DNA from: Gracilaria gracilis
Lineage: Eukaryota > Rhodophyta > Florideophyceae > Gracilariales > Gracilariaceae
Length of the DNA: 64,000 bases
Direction: 5' to 3'
Assembly: GCA_030374805.1 (NCBI GenBank)
Contig: JARGSG010000042.1
Location: 1 to 64,000 of the forward strand
The notes beneath the pieces are model-generated. The model had not been told where the DNA came from, did no database searches, and saw nothing but the letters and a program-made list of their open reading frames with translations. A program made the position numbers and the translations under genes. Each line of letters starts with the position of its first letter. The stretch's first letter is position 1. Positions 23,488 to 34,810 of the stretch are shown piece by piece.

Positions 23488-25085
23488 ATGGGCAACGGTG
23501 TTGCTGCGACGCCTGCGGCTCTGCCGATGTTCAACCCCAATGTCGGTACATGAGCCTCGTATGAAGAGCTGGAAAACGTGGATCCACGGTCGAATCCCTC
23601 ACCGTTCTTACGGGATACATGGCTTCATCCTCAGGGAGTAACGCGACGATCCCTCGTAGAGGCGTACGCAGATGGCAGCGGTACCCTACACGGCGGGGTT
23701 CACGTCTGGATGACGATAGCCTTTGACTGGCAATAACGGATCACCGTGCCGACACAAGCGCTAGTCCACCGTCGTGGGGAGTCTCACAATGCCACTCGTG
23801 CGGAGATGGTCCCAGTTTCGGACTTGCGAATGTCTCGAACCCACTCGGAGCATCCGATACCGACGGGATACCGGTTTGACATCGCCTTCTATCGAACCCT
23901 CGGCGAGGTGCAGTATGGTGAGAATCTTGCCCGACTTGCCGGTGTTGTTGACCATTATTAGAACGTTGGTATCCCCGAGGATGTCCTGAGCTGGACAAGT
24001 CCGCTGCTGCGTGCCGAGTTTCGATATCTCTCCCGCATTTCGCAGTCCAACTTCTAGCAGAACATGATCCGTCCCGAACGACGTGCTCGCTCCCGTTGGG
24101 GATATCTTATTCCTTATCAGAACGCGGATTCACACCGGATTAGACCACGCCGCATGCGTGGGCGATACGTGTCACTCCCCTTCGTATGGGCGTCCTTCGA
24201 GGTATGCCGGGGGTGTTACGTTGAGCTACCCCCGTGCATTTCCTACAGTGGTAGTCGCTTGGCAACTGACCCGTTCACGGGGTGGTGGACCGTAGTCCTG
24301 ACGGAATGGGCAGCCCGCACCGCGTTGTATATCCTCCATGAGGTCTATGACCAGTACCGACTGTGGTATATCTCTCCGCGTTTGCGGCAGGCCATTAGGA
24401 ACCTTGAACTCGCTATCCCGCTTGGCGGTAACGGAAACCTCCCCGAGTTGATGAGCCTCTTGCGAGTGATTGACACAGTGGCCTGGAGTCAGGTGCCCCG
24501 CGCTCAGAGTAGGTGCGATGACGGGGATCTCCAGGTTGACCGGTCTCCAGGGCCCCTGGTCACGGACAATGATCACTCCACCGGAGGCACATATCCTGCG
24601 TCATGCGGAACGAGTCATCTTTCCTGGGCATCCAACCAGATTCATCATGACTGATGAGTTTTTTCACCCGGTTAGGGGCGACAACATCATGATTGATTAC
24701 GCTCCTGACGAGGAGGATGTGTTCGGCGAAGACGACGCTCTAGCGGTGGAACCTGTCCCTATGGCTGCAGTTGCTGGCCCCCTCTACGGGTGGTAACGCC
24801 GCAACGGCTCCTCCGGTTGTTCCTGTTTCAACTTCGGCTTCCATTCCAACTCCAGCGGAGCGTCCTCCAGCGCCTGCGATGGCGGCGTCGGCTACGCCGA
24901 ACGAAGCCGCGGACGCGGGAATATCTGAAGAAGCACGGGCTGCCGTGATCGCTCACTTCCTCAGCTCAGCTGGCGCTTCCGACGCGGCGTCGGGCGACAT
25001 CGCATCAATGCGAGACGCTCTGATAGCGCAGCTTGAAAACGCTGGTTCTCAAGGACCGAGTGGATCGGATGGCGTCTCTGCGTAG
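23488..25085 (+). pseudogene. Antisense accessory ORF region of element C
   Basis: On the strand opposite to the element's own genes, coding-like text runs from about 23488 to the stop at 25085 and is broken in a few places. Its larger open pieces are 24064-24654 (196 codons) and 24771-25085 (104 codons, Ala/Pro-rich, with SEEARAAVIAHFLSSAG). The middle piece has WTVVLTEWAARTALYIL and, downstream, RLWYISPRLRQAIRNLEL. This parallels the antisense region of element B (WTIALCEWGVLIAIL and RLFRLSPQVVRLIRKLGL). Position, direction and sequence therefore all suggest one ancestral antisense accessory gene. I recognise no known domain. Homology judged by eye only. Confidence 0.55.
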
Positions 25086-26620
25086 AAGTTCCTCCTTTGG
25101 TGTAGATGCCAATAACTTGGCGGTTTTAAGTCCAACTAGCGGGCTACAACATAGTTGTGACTTTCAGTAAAACTGTGTGCTTCCCTTGGATCTCAAGGTT
25201 GTATTTTTTTCGTAAGTGTATAGTCTTCAATAGTATTCTGCCTTCCGGGGTCTTCAAATATTCCTCATGATTGAGTGCACTTTCCTCTTTCGTAGAGTCC
25301 TTCTTCCTCTTCATAGAGTCTTCAGAGTTCTTCACCTCCTCATAGAGTGGATCCGTTCTCATCATGAGTGCTTCAAATTCTCTTCTGAGCTTCAATTCCT
25401 CTTCATAGAATCTTCATAATTCTTCTCCTCTTCTTGAGGGCTTCTCTTCTTCTTCAACTTTCTCCTCTTCAAGATTGTACCTTCGCGAAATGAACTTCGG
25501 GACTGTACTCTACTGGAGGTCGTTACGCTTCTTCGCACGAGGTTCATTGTCAGCAACACGGCTACCCCGGACACGAGAGAACGTTCCGTCACAGACGGTG
25601 AGCGTCTACCCCACTCGGGCGCGGTGTAGGTTAGCCCGAACATCCGTGTTAGTACGGCGGTGATACTGCACAATTTTCGATCGTGGCAGGTGCTCAACCG
25701 GTTCATCCGTGTCTGCTGATGGCGGGTAGCCATACCAGCGACCTGGTACTGCCTATACCCCTTCGGGGTGCCAACTGTGTCCCATAATGTGGTCGACAAC
25801 GAACCCTTTCGAGTAAACTTCGCGTTCTTCACCACCTTTAGAAGGGCCGTCCACGCTTCGTAGCGGTACTGTAACGGAGATACCAGCTGCTTTGCTGTGT
25901 GCTTCTAACGCCTTCGGCAGTTCTGTCGTCCTCTGCTGAGTCTTCCTTAACTGATTCCGGGAGTTCTCGCGCAGTTCTTCCGTTGCGACGTGCTCGGTAA
26001 CGTCTCTATTACGAGTAGTTTCTCGTCTTGACGGTGGTTTTGGACGTAGAGGCGGATTACCTACCACGGCACGTGCCGGTTCACGTGACTCCGGACGACG
26101 GTTCGTGGCTACGGCGCTGCCGGTCGACAGTGTAGACCCACTGTGTGGTGCACGGTGTGTGCCACGCGACGTGTGGGACGCGCGCACTCCTGCACTGGCA
26201 GCGTGTATTTTCCCTAAATCAGGGCAGTATTCCGTATCTCCAACGGTGCGTGCACTGTCATGACGATTTGAAACGTCATGAAAAGCGCTTGACGACTTCC
26301 CCACGAGTGGGTGCGGTGGTAATTTCTCCATACTCGTTCTGGGGTGCTCCAACTTCGCTTCTGCGAGCGTCTTCTCTTCCTAATCATCAGGTGTGGTAAT
26401 ACCGGGCTCAACCGTGACTTACCTACTTCGCGCCTGCGTAGGTGGTACAGTACGAACGTGAACGACGGTTTGCGGCTTGCGCGCGTCCGGAATACTCCGT
26501 GTAGTAGTATCCAGCTGTGCTGTAGCCGTGCTCTTCCGAGAAATCGGGTGATCAGTGTCGACTTCCGGCGGTGCCGAGGTAACTTCGCGAGCGCGATCGG
26601 ATTGTTCCTCCTGTGTCTCC
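24770..26620. repeat. Right arm of a large inverted repeat (left arm 21790-23370)
   Basis: Read on the minus strand, this segment matches 21790-23370 over most of its length. Examples are shared text around the pol tail (GDTEYCPDLGK, then STGSAVATNRRPESREPARA), the charged stretch and the end of the antisense ORF. Identity in sampled stretches looks to be around 90%. The arms are separated by about 1.4 kb of unique element C sequence. Confidence 0.75.
25144..25470 (-). pseudogene. Charged Glu/Lys/Arg-rich sense ORF in the 3' region of element C
   Basis: A minus-strand frame of 83 codons (25144-25395) with upstream similar text. It is highly charged (LKLRREFEALM, then EEVKNSEDSMKRKKDSTKEE) and ends in YNLEIQGKHTVLLKVTTML. 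Fragment D carries a counterpart (EEELKLRRDLEALMKRK and NLEIQGNRTFLLELTTMF), so the segment belonged to the ancestral element. The composition suggests a coiled coil or linker; it may be the far C-terminal extension of pol behind the chromodomain or a separate small ORF. Fossil. Confidence 0.45.
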
Positions 26621-29600
26621 TCGACGACAAAGGGTTGATCATGCGGCGATACCCCGTGGAGGTGAGCAATTCCAGTACCCTGGGCAGTCCGGGAGTCCGT
26701 AGATTTCGTGTGTCCCTTGCTGACAAGGTTGCGTTCCGCAGTAGCGCGTTGCGCGTCCTTTGCAATATCAGCACGCTGTAGCGGGTTTACCTGCCCACTA
26801 ACGGTGGTATCCTTAGCAATCTCGTCCTCGACGGTGTCCTGAGACAATTTAGTCTCCAATTCATCTCTCCGTGAATCACGGGATGTCTGCGACGGTAGCG
26901 ACACCGGTGACTTTTGTTCTACCGCAACCAAGCATGAATTCCCCTCCCCCTCTTGAGGTGGAGCGTTACGGGGAGCAGTCATCACGTCAGTTGACTGTGT
27001 AATAGACGCTGTGAAGCGCGACTTCACAGGCGGTGTAGAATCCGAAGATTCGGTTCGCGACGATAACATCGGTAACTCCGACAATCCCCTCGATGGGTAA
27101 CGAAGTCCCAAAAGTGGTGTAGCTTCTGTAGACTGAAGTGATCGGTCTTCCGACTGTCCAGCATCCTGCTGAGTATCCAAAACAACTTCCGTATGACGGG
27201 TAGGTCCTTGTACAACTCGATCTCGAGAAAAACGCTCATGAGCGCCACCAACTTCCAGTACAACTGTGTCCTTATTCAAGCTAATAACGCGGCACGGAAC
27301 ATCAGCGATAGGAGAAAGCTTGTGTCCTCTCTCCTTTTCAGGATTGTAGTATTCTTTGCTTACAAAGGCGGTTTGTTCCGGTTCCAGCGGTGGTAGCTGT
27401 CTCCGAATACGGGCAGTTCCACTTATAAGCGTGTTGTGCCTTAGCCATTGCAGACCTGGCAGCAGGTACCATATACGAAAGCCACTGCTTCCAACGCAGG
27501 TAGTGATCAACCGTTGACGGGAACGTATCCAGCTTTGGCTGAGGTTCCACCGCAACTGGCGGAGGCGTCCGCGACAGCACAAGCTCAAGAGGAGATAAAC
27601 CAGTAACTCTGTGGACTTGCGTATTGTACGCGTACGTCACGGTATCTGTGTAAAGGTCCCAAATCTTTGAATGTTCAACAGTATAAGCCCGCGATGCGGA
27701 GAGCAACGTTTGATTAAATCGCTCGACTTGCCCATTACATTGGGAATGACACGTCGTCGGGAAGAGATTCTTCACCTCGAGTATCCGACAGACGTCCTGG
27801 AAGAAACGCGCAGTAAACTGCGGACCATTATCCGAAAGGAGATTAACCGGGGGCCTAGACGAGAACTCAATGCTTAACAAAAGCTTCCGCAACAGCGCGT
27901 GATGTAATCTTCCTCAACGGAATTGTCCGGACTAACTTCAAGAATCTGTCCGTAATGACGATTAGAAACCGATTATCTCGGGGTGTCCGTAAAAACGCAC
28001 CGAGTATATCGATGGCAACAAACTCTAGAGGCGCCCGTGCGGGGAACAGAGTCAGCTTCTTCGCATGGCGACGTAGTTTAAGTCGTTCACGAGCGCAGGG
28101 TGTACACGCCTTGATGGTGGTATAGCAATCCAACGCTAATGCGGGCCAGTAGAAATACCGACGTAACGTCATGTACAGTCTTCTAGCACCAGGATGAGAA
28201 GCGACCTTCGAAAAGTGAGATAGATGAAGAACCCTTGACTGCAAGGAGTGAGGAACCACGATCTGTGGGGATGAACGAACCACTCGAACGAGGTAACCCT
28301 GAGTGCTAACCCCAAAAGGGATGTTCGCACCGCCATTAATCTGGGCGCGTATCCTCGTACAGAACGGGTCTGCTTGCTGTTCTCTGATCATCTTCTCAGG
28401 AGTAATGGAGACAAACGCACTGGGTTCCGGGTCTTCACCGTCTGCGACGAGTAGGTCATCACATATGTCGTCCGAAATCAGTTCGTAGTCTTCTTCACCC
28501 TCCTCTACGAGGAAACAGAGGATGTCTCCATCATCGTCATCGACGCGTAACGCTTCGCCTTCCGTTCCTAAACGTGAAAGAACATCTGCTTGCGCCTTGA
28601 GACTTCCCTTTTTGTAGGTGACTTCATAATCAAACTCGGCTAGCCGAAGACACCAGCGCATTAAACGCCCGGAAGGCTTCGTGATGGACATTAACCAACG
28701 CAATGCGGAGTGATCCGTATTGACGGTGAAGTGAACGCCCATAACATATGGTCTTAACGTTTGTAGAGCCCATACCATGGCGAGACACTTCTTTTCGGAT
28801 ACCGAATAATTCCGTTTATGAATGTTGAGCGTGCGAGACCAAAAGCCAATTGGTCTGCCTTCCCCATCGGGCGTGGTTTGAAATAGTGCACAGCCGATCT
28901 GGTAGTCGCTTGCATCCGTATCCACGCTAAAGGGCAACCCGTTCTTCGGTAATGACAGCACGGGTGCTGTAGTAACTGCCTCTATTAGAGATTTGAATGC
29001 TTCCACTTGCGTGGGAGCAAGGGGTCCCAGTTTTGGTGGTTGTCCCTTCTTAAGGCGCTCGTTGAGTGGTCCCGCGATCTTCGCAAAGCGAGGAATAAAC
29101 CGTCAATAGATGTTGCATAATCCTAGGAAGGAACGCAGCTCAGTCTGAGTCGTAGGTAGTTTAGCCTCTTTGAGTGACTTCACGCGAGCCTGCTCGATCT
29201 GTAGCCGTCCCAGACGGATAACGTGTCCAAGATACTTGCCGAGTGAGTAAAGAATTCACATTTCCTCAGCTTTAGTGTTACTCGTGCGTCACGCAGTTTT
29301 GCGATAATCTCACGAACGTGATCCAAATGGTCATCTAAATTATTGGAGAAGACGATGATATCGTGAAGATAGACGAGGCAACTCCGCCATTTGAAACGGG
29401 CAAGGAGGATATCCAAAGCACGCTGAAAAGTAGCGGGGGCGTTCGTAAGTCCAAAAGGCATACGCTTAAAGAGGTACAGCCCTGAATGACAGGTAAACTC
29501 AGTCTTGTCACGGTCTTCTGGTCGCACGGGTACTTGCCAGTACCCCCAATTCGCATCCAAAGTGGAGAAAACGGTTGCATCGCCCAGCGAGTTGATTAAA

Positions 29601-30800
29601 TTGTCCATAAGAGGTATGGGATACACGTCTTTGAAGGTGACATCGTTAAGGCGACGATAGTCGATGCAAAAACGCCAGGACCCATCGGGTTTTGGAGCCA
29701 GTACAACTGGAGATGCTCACGGCGACTGTGTCGGTTCTATCACTCCAGCTCAGAGCATTTTGTTGATTTGAAACTGTTCTTCTTCCCGAGCTTTCGGACC
29801 TGCCCTCTAAGGGTGTTGAGCAATCGGCTTGGCATCTGGCAACAGATCAATCCAGTGTTCCGTAGCAGTAACCTCTCCGAGGGAACCATCCCACATTGGT
29901 GTAAATTCACGCAACATCTCACGCAGCTTCTCGCGGTGTGAATCCGGTACATGACCGAGGTCCAATTCTTCTAACTCCTTAACGGGGTCAACTTTGTCAT
30001 AACACGTAGGCACGGTCTCCTTTTTCCGGTTCTCCCGTGTTGTTAACCGTTTGGGACGGATTCGACGCTTGCGCACGCGACGAATACCCCTCCCCCTCCT
30101 GAGGTTGAGACGCATCAGCGGTTTCTTTGACAATCCCGAGCATCTCGGCGGCAGTCACCTTAGTAGGGATAAGCGCCGTAAGGTGCGGTAGGACAGTACC
30201 CATAACTTGATTCTTCACCAGAAACTGGGACTTCTTGCCCAAGTTGGCTACCAAAACCCGAAAGGGATGCCCATTCGAGATCTGAACGACGCCATTCGCT
30301 AATGCGAGCTGATATTTCTCGTATAACGAGGTAGATGGTTGAACAACCCGCAAACCACGCGGAGCAGCAGTGACATCAACCCATACCTGGGATTCCGGCG
30401 GAATAGAAATAGCACGTGCAACACGGAGTTTTCTAGACTCCTTCGGACGGTTAGAATCCTGTAAAGGATTGGGTAGTGGTACCAGCTTAGCTGAAGTTCT
30501 TCTCAAAGAACGACGAACAATCGGTACAACCGAACAATCTTCCATTTCCAATTCACGCGCACGCGGCTTGATTGACTCGACATATCTGTCACAAAAGTCA
30601 CAGCCTAGGATAACAGGGGCAGCAAGCGTCTTGCAGACGATGAATTCCACCTGTTCAACGCAGTTGCCAATCCTGACAATCAGGGAATCCATTCCAGCCG
30701 TACTCAACGGGTTATTATTTGCATCTGCCCCGTCCATGACAGGTCCTTGACGAACTCGACAACGGATATCCGGCAGTAAGAGCGACTCCACAATAAAATT
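25560..30800 (-). pseudogene. pol: pol region of chromovirus C (PR-RT-RNaseH-IN-chromodomain)
   Basis: Domains recognised, in element order: a retropepsin-like region near 30500-30800; reverse transcriptase at 29180-29750 (YPIPLMDNLINSLGD, then FSTLDANWGYWQVPV and MPFGLTNAPATFQRALD); RNase H around 28550-29006 (FSVDTDASDYQIGCALFQ, then NTDHSALRWL); integrase with H2C2 zinc-binding text (near 28080-28240, HPGARRLYMTLRRYFYWP), the catalytic core (FVAIDILGAFLRTPRDNRFL; LLSDNGPQFTARFFQ; GQVERFNQTL) around 27650-28060 and a chromodomain-like remnant near 25680-25830. Order and motifs are those of Ty3/gypsy chromoviruses. Broken in about ten places. Confidence 0.85.
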
Positions 30801-30945
30801 GGGACCAGCGCTGCGATAGACAAATGAATCACCATATACTGGGTAGAAAGGCCAAGGTCAGCGTATAAATTGTAGTTCTGCTTGGCCATGACCATGACTC
30901 GATCCGGGATCCGGTTGTTCCTGAACCGTATCCACGGGCGACGCG

Positions 30946-33213
30946 TCACACCGAAGGTGTTAAAGTCCACGTCTGAGATGGTCGGCTTCCTCGAGAGGAT
31001 TTTGACCTGGGTGCGAGGCGGTGACACCTCGGACGCCATAGACCTCGACTGGGGCGCCTCTCCATTGGAGACTCCCGTACACAGTTTAACTGAGTATCAT
31101 CCGTTTTAACGGGAACGGCGTTCTGCGCGGCAGGAATCTTCACAGATTCCTGTGGAACAGCGCTAGAACTACCCGCAGCAGCAATTGCCGCTACGGCTTG
31201 AGATGGTGAAGAATTGACCTGGGAAGAACCAGAGTGTCGCAACGCAGCGATATCTGCGGGAGAAATCAATTTCGGAAAGTCTGTCTTCGCACGCAAATAC
31301 GCGGTTATCGGCATTGACGCTTGTTCCTCTGGGGTCAGAGCTTCGAAATTCACCACGACCGTGGGCATCGCCCTCATGGTGAGGTGGCAATCCGGTGCCA
31401 CGTGCCCGTGTTCGTAGCATAGAAAACAAATCAATCCGGGTCTTCCAGTACTTCGTGGGTCCTTTTCTCTCACTGTTCGCGGGTCTACCCAACCAGGTCC
31501 CTGGTAACGAATCCCTGAATAGGGTACTTGCGGTCCGCGAACGCGGGGGCGATCTGCGTAAAGCAGCGGATCATCCGTCATCGACGAGGCTTCAGTAGTT
31601 GAAGGCAACTCCGTAGTCGAAATAGAATCCAGGTTTACCTGTGAAAGATGCAAATTATCCACTTCGTGGCCGGAATTTCCCTGCGGTAGCAGTGAGATCG
31701 ACGAAGGCGCCTCTTCGATGTGAAGCGCTTTGGATGAAACCCGGTGTCCGGAGCGTGCACGCAGTGCGTCTCTTTCCGCTTTCGCGTATTGAACTAACTC
31801 AAGATAGGCGGTCTTCCGCTTGTCCTCCCGTCGCTGGGAGTCTAGCGTGCGAATAGCCGGATTCAATCCGTTGATGAACAGTGTACAACGCTCGTTAGCG
31901 GAATAAAAGTTGCCCCAACGGTGGAAAACTTTGTTCAGTGGGACTGAAAACTCGGTTTCCGATTCCTTCGGGCGTTGTTTCGTTTCCCGCAACGCGGTGA
32001 TTGCTTCCTCAATAGAGGTACCAGTCGCGTACGAGCGAAGTAAATACTGCACGGCCTCAGGCCAGCAGGTAACACTTCCTTCGGAGGCTCGAGATGAACC
32101 TCTTACAGAGTTGAATTGATCTTCAGCGAGTCCACGTAGAAAATACGGTAATGCGACATAAGATTGCCCTTCACTCATGCCGAGGATGTCAGCTTCCGCT
32201 ACAAAGCGTGAAAGAAAATCCAGCACCAATATGGGATCCTCCCCAGTAAAGAACTGGATACAGAACGTCAAGGACATGCGCTTGATGCAGTCCTTGATCT
32301 TTCCCGTCTCACGGGGCGTACGATCCAAACTGGAATCGTCCAAATGGTAGTACCGGTAGGACAACAACCTTTTGTACAAGAGATTAGTAGGCTTCAGCTC
32401 CCTCAAACCTGAGTGCTTCCTCCCCTTCTCTCGGGTACAAACAACATCGGAGGTGGAACTAGAATGCCGAGAGGGCGCAGAGCGACCACGACGTTCACCA
32501 TCATTTGATGAGTCCGATGAAGAAGAACCCGCAGAGCGGTTTGAGATACCAGGAGACCTGGACGAATCCGAATCATACTCGTCAAATAACCTCTTCTTAG
32601 AGCGATGCTTCCCGGATTTCCGGTTTCCAGTGCGATGAGAGTCCACCTCGGTTGTGTCCAGAGCGCCGTTGTGCGCACGATTCGTAGCTTCCAACGTCTC
32701 AAGACGGCCCAGAATCTGAAGTATCTTCGTGTTAACGTTTTCGGTAAAATCGGAGTAACCTTGAAACGCCTCCAAGAGAGTGTTAACATCTTTCCGTAAT
32801 ATACGTAGATCATCAGATACACCTCCGATGAGGGCAGCGTTTACCTTCATACGAAGTGTATCGATCTCAGTCGCGAGGGCAGCATGAGAGCTTCTCATGA
32901 CTGCCGTCTGGGCCTCAAGTGTGCGCACTTGAGTCTCTTGCTCGACGACGAGCGCATCTTTAGCCGCAGCAGCGGGAATAGAACCCTCGAAAGGGGCAGA
33001 TGAGGGCCCAGCCACTGGGGTCTCAGACGACTTACTAGATTGCTTCCGGTTTCCGGCTTTCTTCTCCACTCCAGACGGAGGCTCAGGAACAGACCGAGGA
33101 CGCGGGGCAGTTCCAAACCGACGGAGCGAGCCTTTGAAGGACTCGGCCGTTTGCCGGAACCCATCGTCAACGACGAAAAGATCACCTGAAATAGGGCACA
33201 ATCCACGAACCAA
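30946..33213 (-). CDS. gag: Gag of chromovirus C
   Basis: Fossil gag with a long open frame of 755 codons. The N-terminal third contains Ala/Gln/Glu-rich coiled-coil-like text (about residues 80-200). This is followed by a Ser/Arg/Asp-rich linker and then the capsid-like region beginning near residue 330 (FFTGEDPILVLDFLSRFVAE), which aligns with the Gag of elements A and B (GDDPIAVIEFLQKFKIACD). A zinc knuckle of CCHC type (CFLCYEHGHVAPDC, C-x2-C-x4-H-x4-C) lies near 31385-31437, as expected for a nucleocapsid. The C-terminal end runs on in Ser/Ala/Pro-rich text. Gag would assemble virus-like particles in the cytoplasm around the element RNA. Confidence 0.8.
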   Translation of the reverse strand: MVRGLCPISGDLFVVDDGFRQTAESFKGSLRRFGTAPRPRSVPEPPSGVEKKAGNRKQSSKSSETPVAGPSSAPFEGSIPAAAAKDALVVEQETQVRTLEAQTAVMRSSHAALATEIDTLRMKVNAALIGGVSDDLRILRKDVNTLLEAFQGYSDFTENVNTKILQILGRLETLEATNRAHNGALDTTEVDSHRTGNRKSGKHRSKKRLFDEYDSDSSRSPGISNRSAGSSSSDSSNDGERRGRSAPSRHSSSTSDVVCTREKGRKHSGLRELKPTNLLYKRLLSYRYYHLDDSSLDRTPRETGKIKDCIKRMSLTFCIQFFTGEDPILVLDFLSRFVAEADILGMSEGQSYVALPYFLRGLAEDQFNSVRGSSRASEGSVTCWPEAVQYLLRSYATGTSIEEAITALRETKQRPKESETEFSVPLNKVFHRWGNFYSANERCTLFINGLNPAIRTLDSQRREDKRKTAYLELVQYAKAERDALRARSGHRVSSKALHIEEAPSSISLLPQGNSGHEVDNLHLSQVNLDSISTTELPSTTEASSMTDDPLLYADRPRVRGPQVPYSGIRYQGPGWVDPRTVREKDPRSTGRPGLICFLCYEHGHVAPDCHLTMRAMPTVVVNFEALTPEEQASMPITAYLRAKTDFPKLISPADIAALRHSGSSQVNSSPSQAVAAIAAAGSSSAVPQESVKIPAAQNAVPVKTDDTQLNCVRESPMERRPSRGLWRPRCHRLAPRSKSSRGSRPSQTWTLTPSV

Positions 33214-33531
33214 ACAAATTAACCCCGAATGAGTGTAGTGTCCTCACACGAAGGACGAAAAACCGAATGCGGTAGGAACAACCGTATTGACGGTAACCAA
33301 ACCCTACGACAATAGGTAGTCCTTCAAGAGTAACTGTAGCACAGTAGAACCAGCGTAACACCACCGGTACAGTACCGTGTCCACAACAACAACCCAATCG
33401 GGGAAGAAGAAGCCAACACGACGTCCAGTCGGCCAAGATTTCCAGAGTAACTGCGAAATGTTCTCCACAACCACGAAATGAGCCGGCAAACCGGAATGTG
33501 CACAGAACCAGCTTGCTGGATACAACATGAC
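33214..33531 (-). other. 5' leader of chromovirus C
   Basis: About 320 bases between the primer-binding site and gag. No ORF or structure of note was seen. Confidence 0.5.
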
Positions 33532-33549
33532 TTCTAGGTCGGGAGACCA
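33532..33549 (-). other. Primer-binding site of chromovirus C
   Basis: The minus strand reads TGGTCTCCCGACCTAGAA, matching the primer-binding sites of elements A and B except at one position. It begins with TGG, the complement of a tRNA CCA end, and lies two to three bases from the LTR-like region. Confidence 0.75.
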
Positions 33550-33551
33550 AT

Positions 33552-34149
33552 TATCGTGCAGCCCCCGCGAAGGGAGAAGACACACACAAAGGGTGTTCAG
33601 GCCTTCCCTCAAGTGAGGTAGTCACAGCCATAGAGCCCCTCCCAGGGTGATCGCGCGAACCAGACGTGACTCCGGGGATCACGTCACGACGTGTGTAGAG
33701 AGGGTGTAAGAACCCAGAAGACGCGTAAGCGGTGGAGAACAACGACCTCAGTCGGGATAATGTCACATCAGTGAAAGCAACACACACACGAGTGTGGAGC
33801 GCGACGCGGTACGCGGCACGGACCACGCGAGTGGGCGAAAACAAAAACGGTAAACACCGGTATGCAGTGTAGCAGTACCTGTATAACAGTGACGACAGAA
33901 ATAAAAAAACACCCAAGTAACACGCGGAATGCGGTAAAGGTGCTGTAGATGCCACGAGGTGGATAATGATCCCTACACAGTGGTGGTAACTCTTTGTGAG
34001 GAGGATATTACTCACCAAGGGTGAAACATTAGAGCCGAACACTCGGTTGAGTCGTTTACTTCCCCAAAGTCTGGTTGAGCTCAACCTAATAAGTAGTGTA
34101 CTCGCCCACTGTCAGTGGTAACTAAATATTCAATATTAATATCTAGAAT
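33552..34149 (-). repeat. 5' LTR-like region of chromovirus C
   Basis: Lies upstream of the primer-binding site and ends, in element orientation, in gcacgata, comparable to gtacgaca in A and gtaccaca in B. Its outer boundary is unclear, and element B is inserted at 34150, so part of this LTR could continue at 45025. No second copy was found in the window. Composition (CT-rich, short acgt- and gtgtgt-rich tracts) resembles the LTRs of A and B but sequence similarity is low. Confidence 0.5.
34145..34149. repeat. Target-site duplication of element B (left copy)
   Basis: AGAAT directly before the 5' LTR, repeated exactly after the 3' LTR at 45020-45024. Confidence 0.9.
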
Positions 34150-34680
34150 TGTACGATAGCGCGCGTGATACTGTCAGGGTGTCGGAGAGCTATGGGGAGC
34201 CTGGACAGCATAATCGCGTGTGGGAGTTGGCACCAGGATGGTCTTGTTGCCCGAAAGCTAATTTTGAAATAGTAGTAGATATTTTCGGGAGGCTCACCCT
34301 TACGGTGCGCCTCCCACGTGGCCTACGTAGAAGGCGACGGCGGAGGTTGAGCTCACCCACTCTTAAATTGGGTGCCCTGCTCCCTCCCCACCAACACTTG
34401 TAAACTAAGAACCCACTTGGTAATAAGTCCCCTTCTTGGTTTCTACAGTCAACCTCGCGAGGTTTATCAACTACCTTACCGGTCTTCCGGTTCCGTGGAG
34501 GCTGCGCGCCACCCACTACCAACGTGGTCCCAGTAAGCCCGCCCAACCCGTTGCACCGTTCAGTGGCTGGTGCTGCCCCATCTTACAGGTCGTTCCCCAA
34601 CACTCACCTCCTAGGTCGAGCCACCGGCGCTCCCTAGTACCGTCTGGTTTGTTATTGCTACGCGCTGGGTTTGTACCACA
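34150..34680 (+). repeat. 5' LTR of chromovirus B
   Basis: Starts TGTACGATAGCG and ends TTTGTACCACA (TG...CA). Matches 44490-45019 over its full length. Confidence 0.95.
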
Positions 34681-34683
34681 TTT

Positions 34684-34701
34684 TGGTCTCCCGACTTAGA
34701 A
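34684..34701 (+). other. Primer-binding site of chromovirus B
   Basis: TGGTCTCCCGACTTAGAA, three bases after the 5' LTR. It is identical to that of element A. Confidence 0.85.
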
Positions 34702-34810
34702 TCGTGGTTCTTACCGTTCGGAGAAGTTGAAAGGGAGGTTTTAGAGTGAAGGAAATACCGTAAGGGTGGTTCCGCTGAAGAAGCAACTACCTACTCACCA
34801 GTTTACCACA

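Larger units (their letters stand above)
23400..34149 (-). mobile_element. Chromovirus C (Ty3/gypsy, chromodomain-bearing), old and broken
   Basis: Minus-strand LTR retroelement. Reading from the right: an LTR-like region (about 33552-34149), primer-binding site (33532-33549), gag (33213-30946), protease/reverse transcriptase/RNase H/integrase (about 30800-27340), a pol tail with chromodomain (to about 25650), a charged stretch (25144-25470) and an antisense accessory ORF (plus strand, about 23488-25085). No LTR is recognised at its left end, where the inverted fragment D abuts. Pol is broken in roughly ten places; gag is largely open. With only one LTR-like region it cannot be dated by LTR comparison, but the decay makes it the oldest of the three elements here. 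Confidence 0.85.

Noticed and set aside
33552-34149. A matching left LTR for element C within 18.7-25 kb
   Set aside because: No stretch there resembles this LTR; the left end of C is taken by the inverted fragment D.
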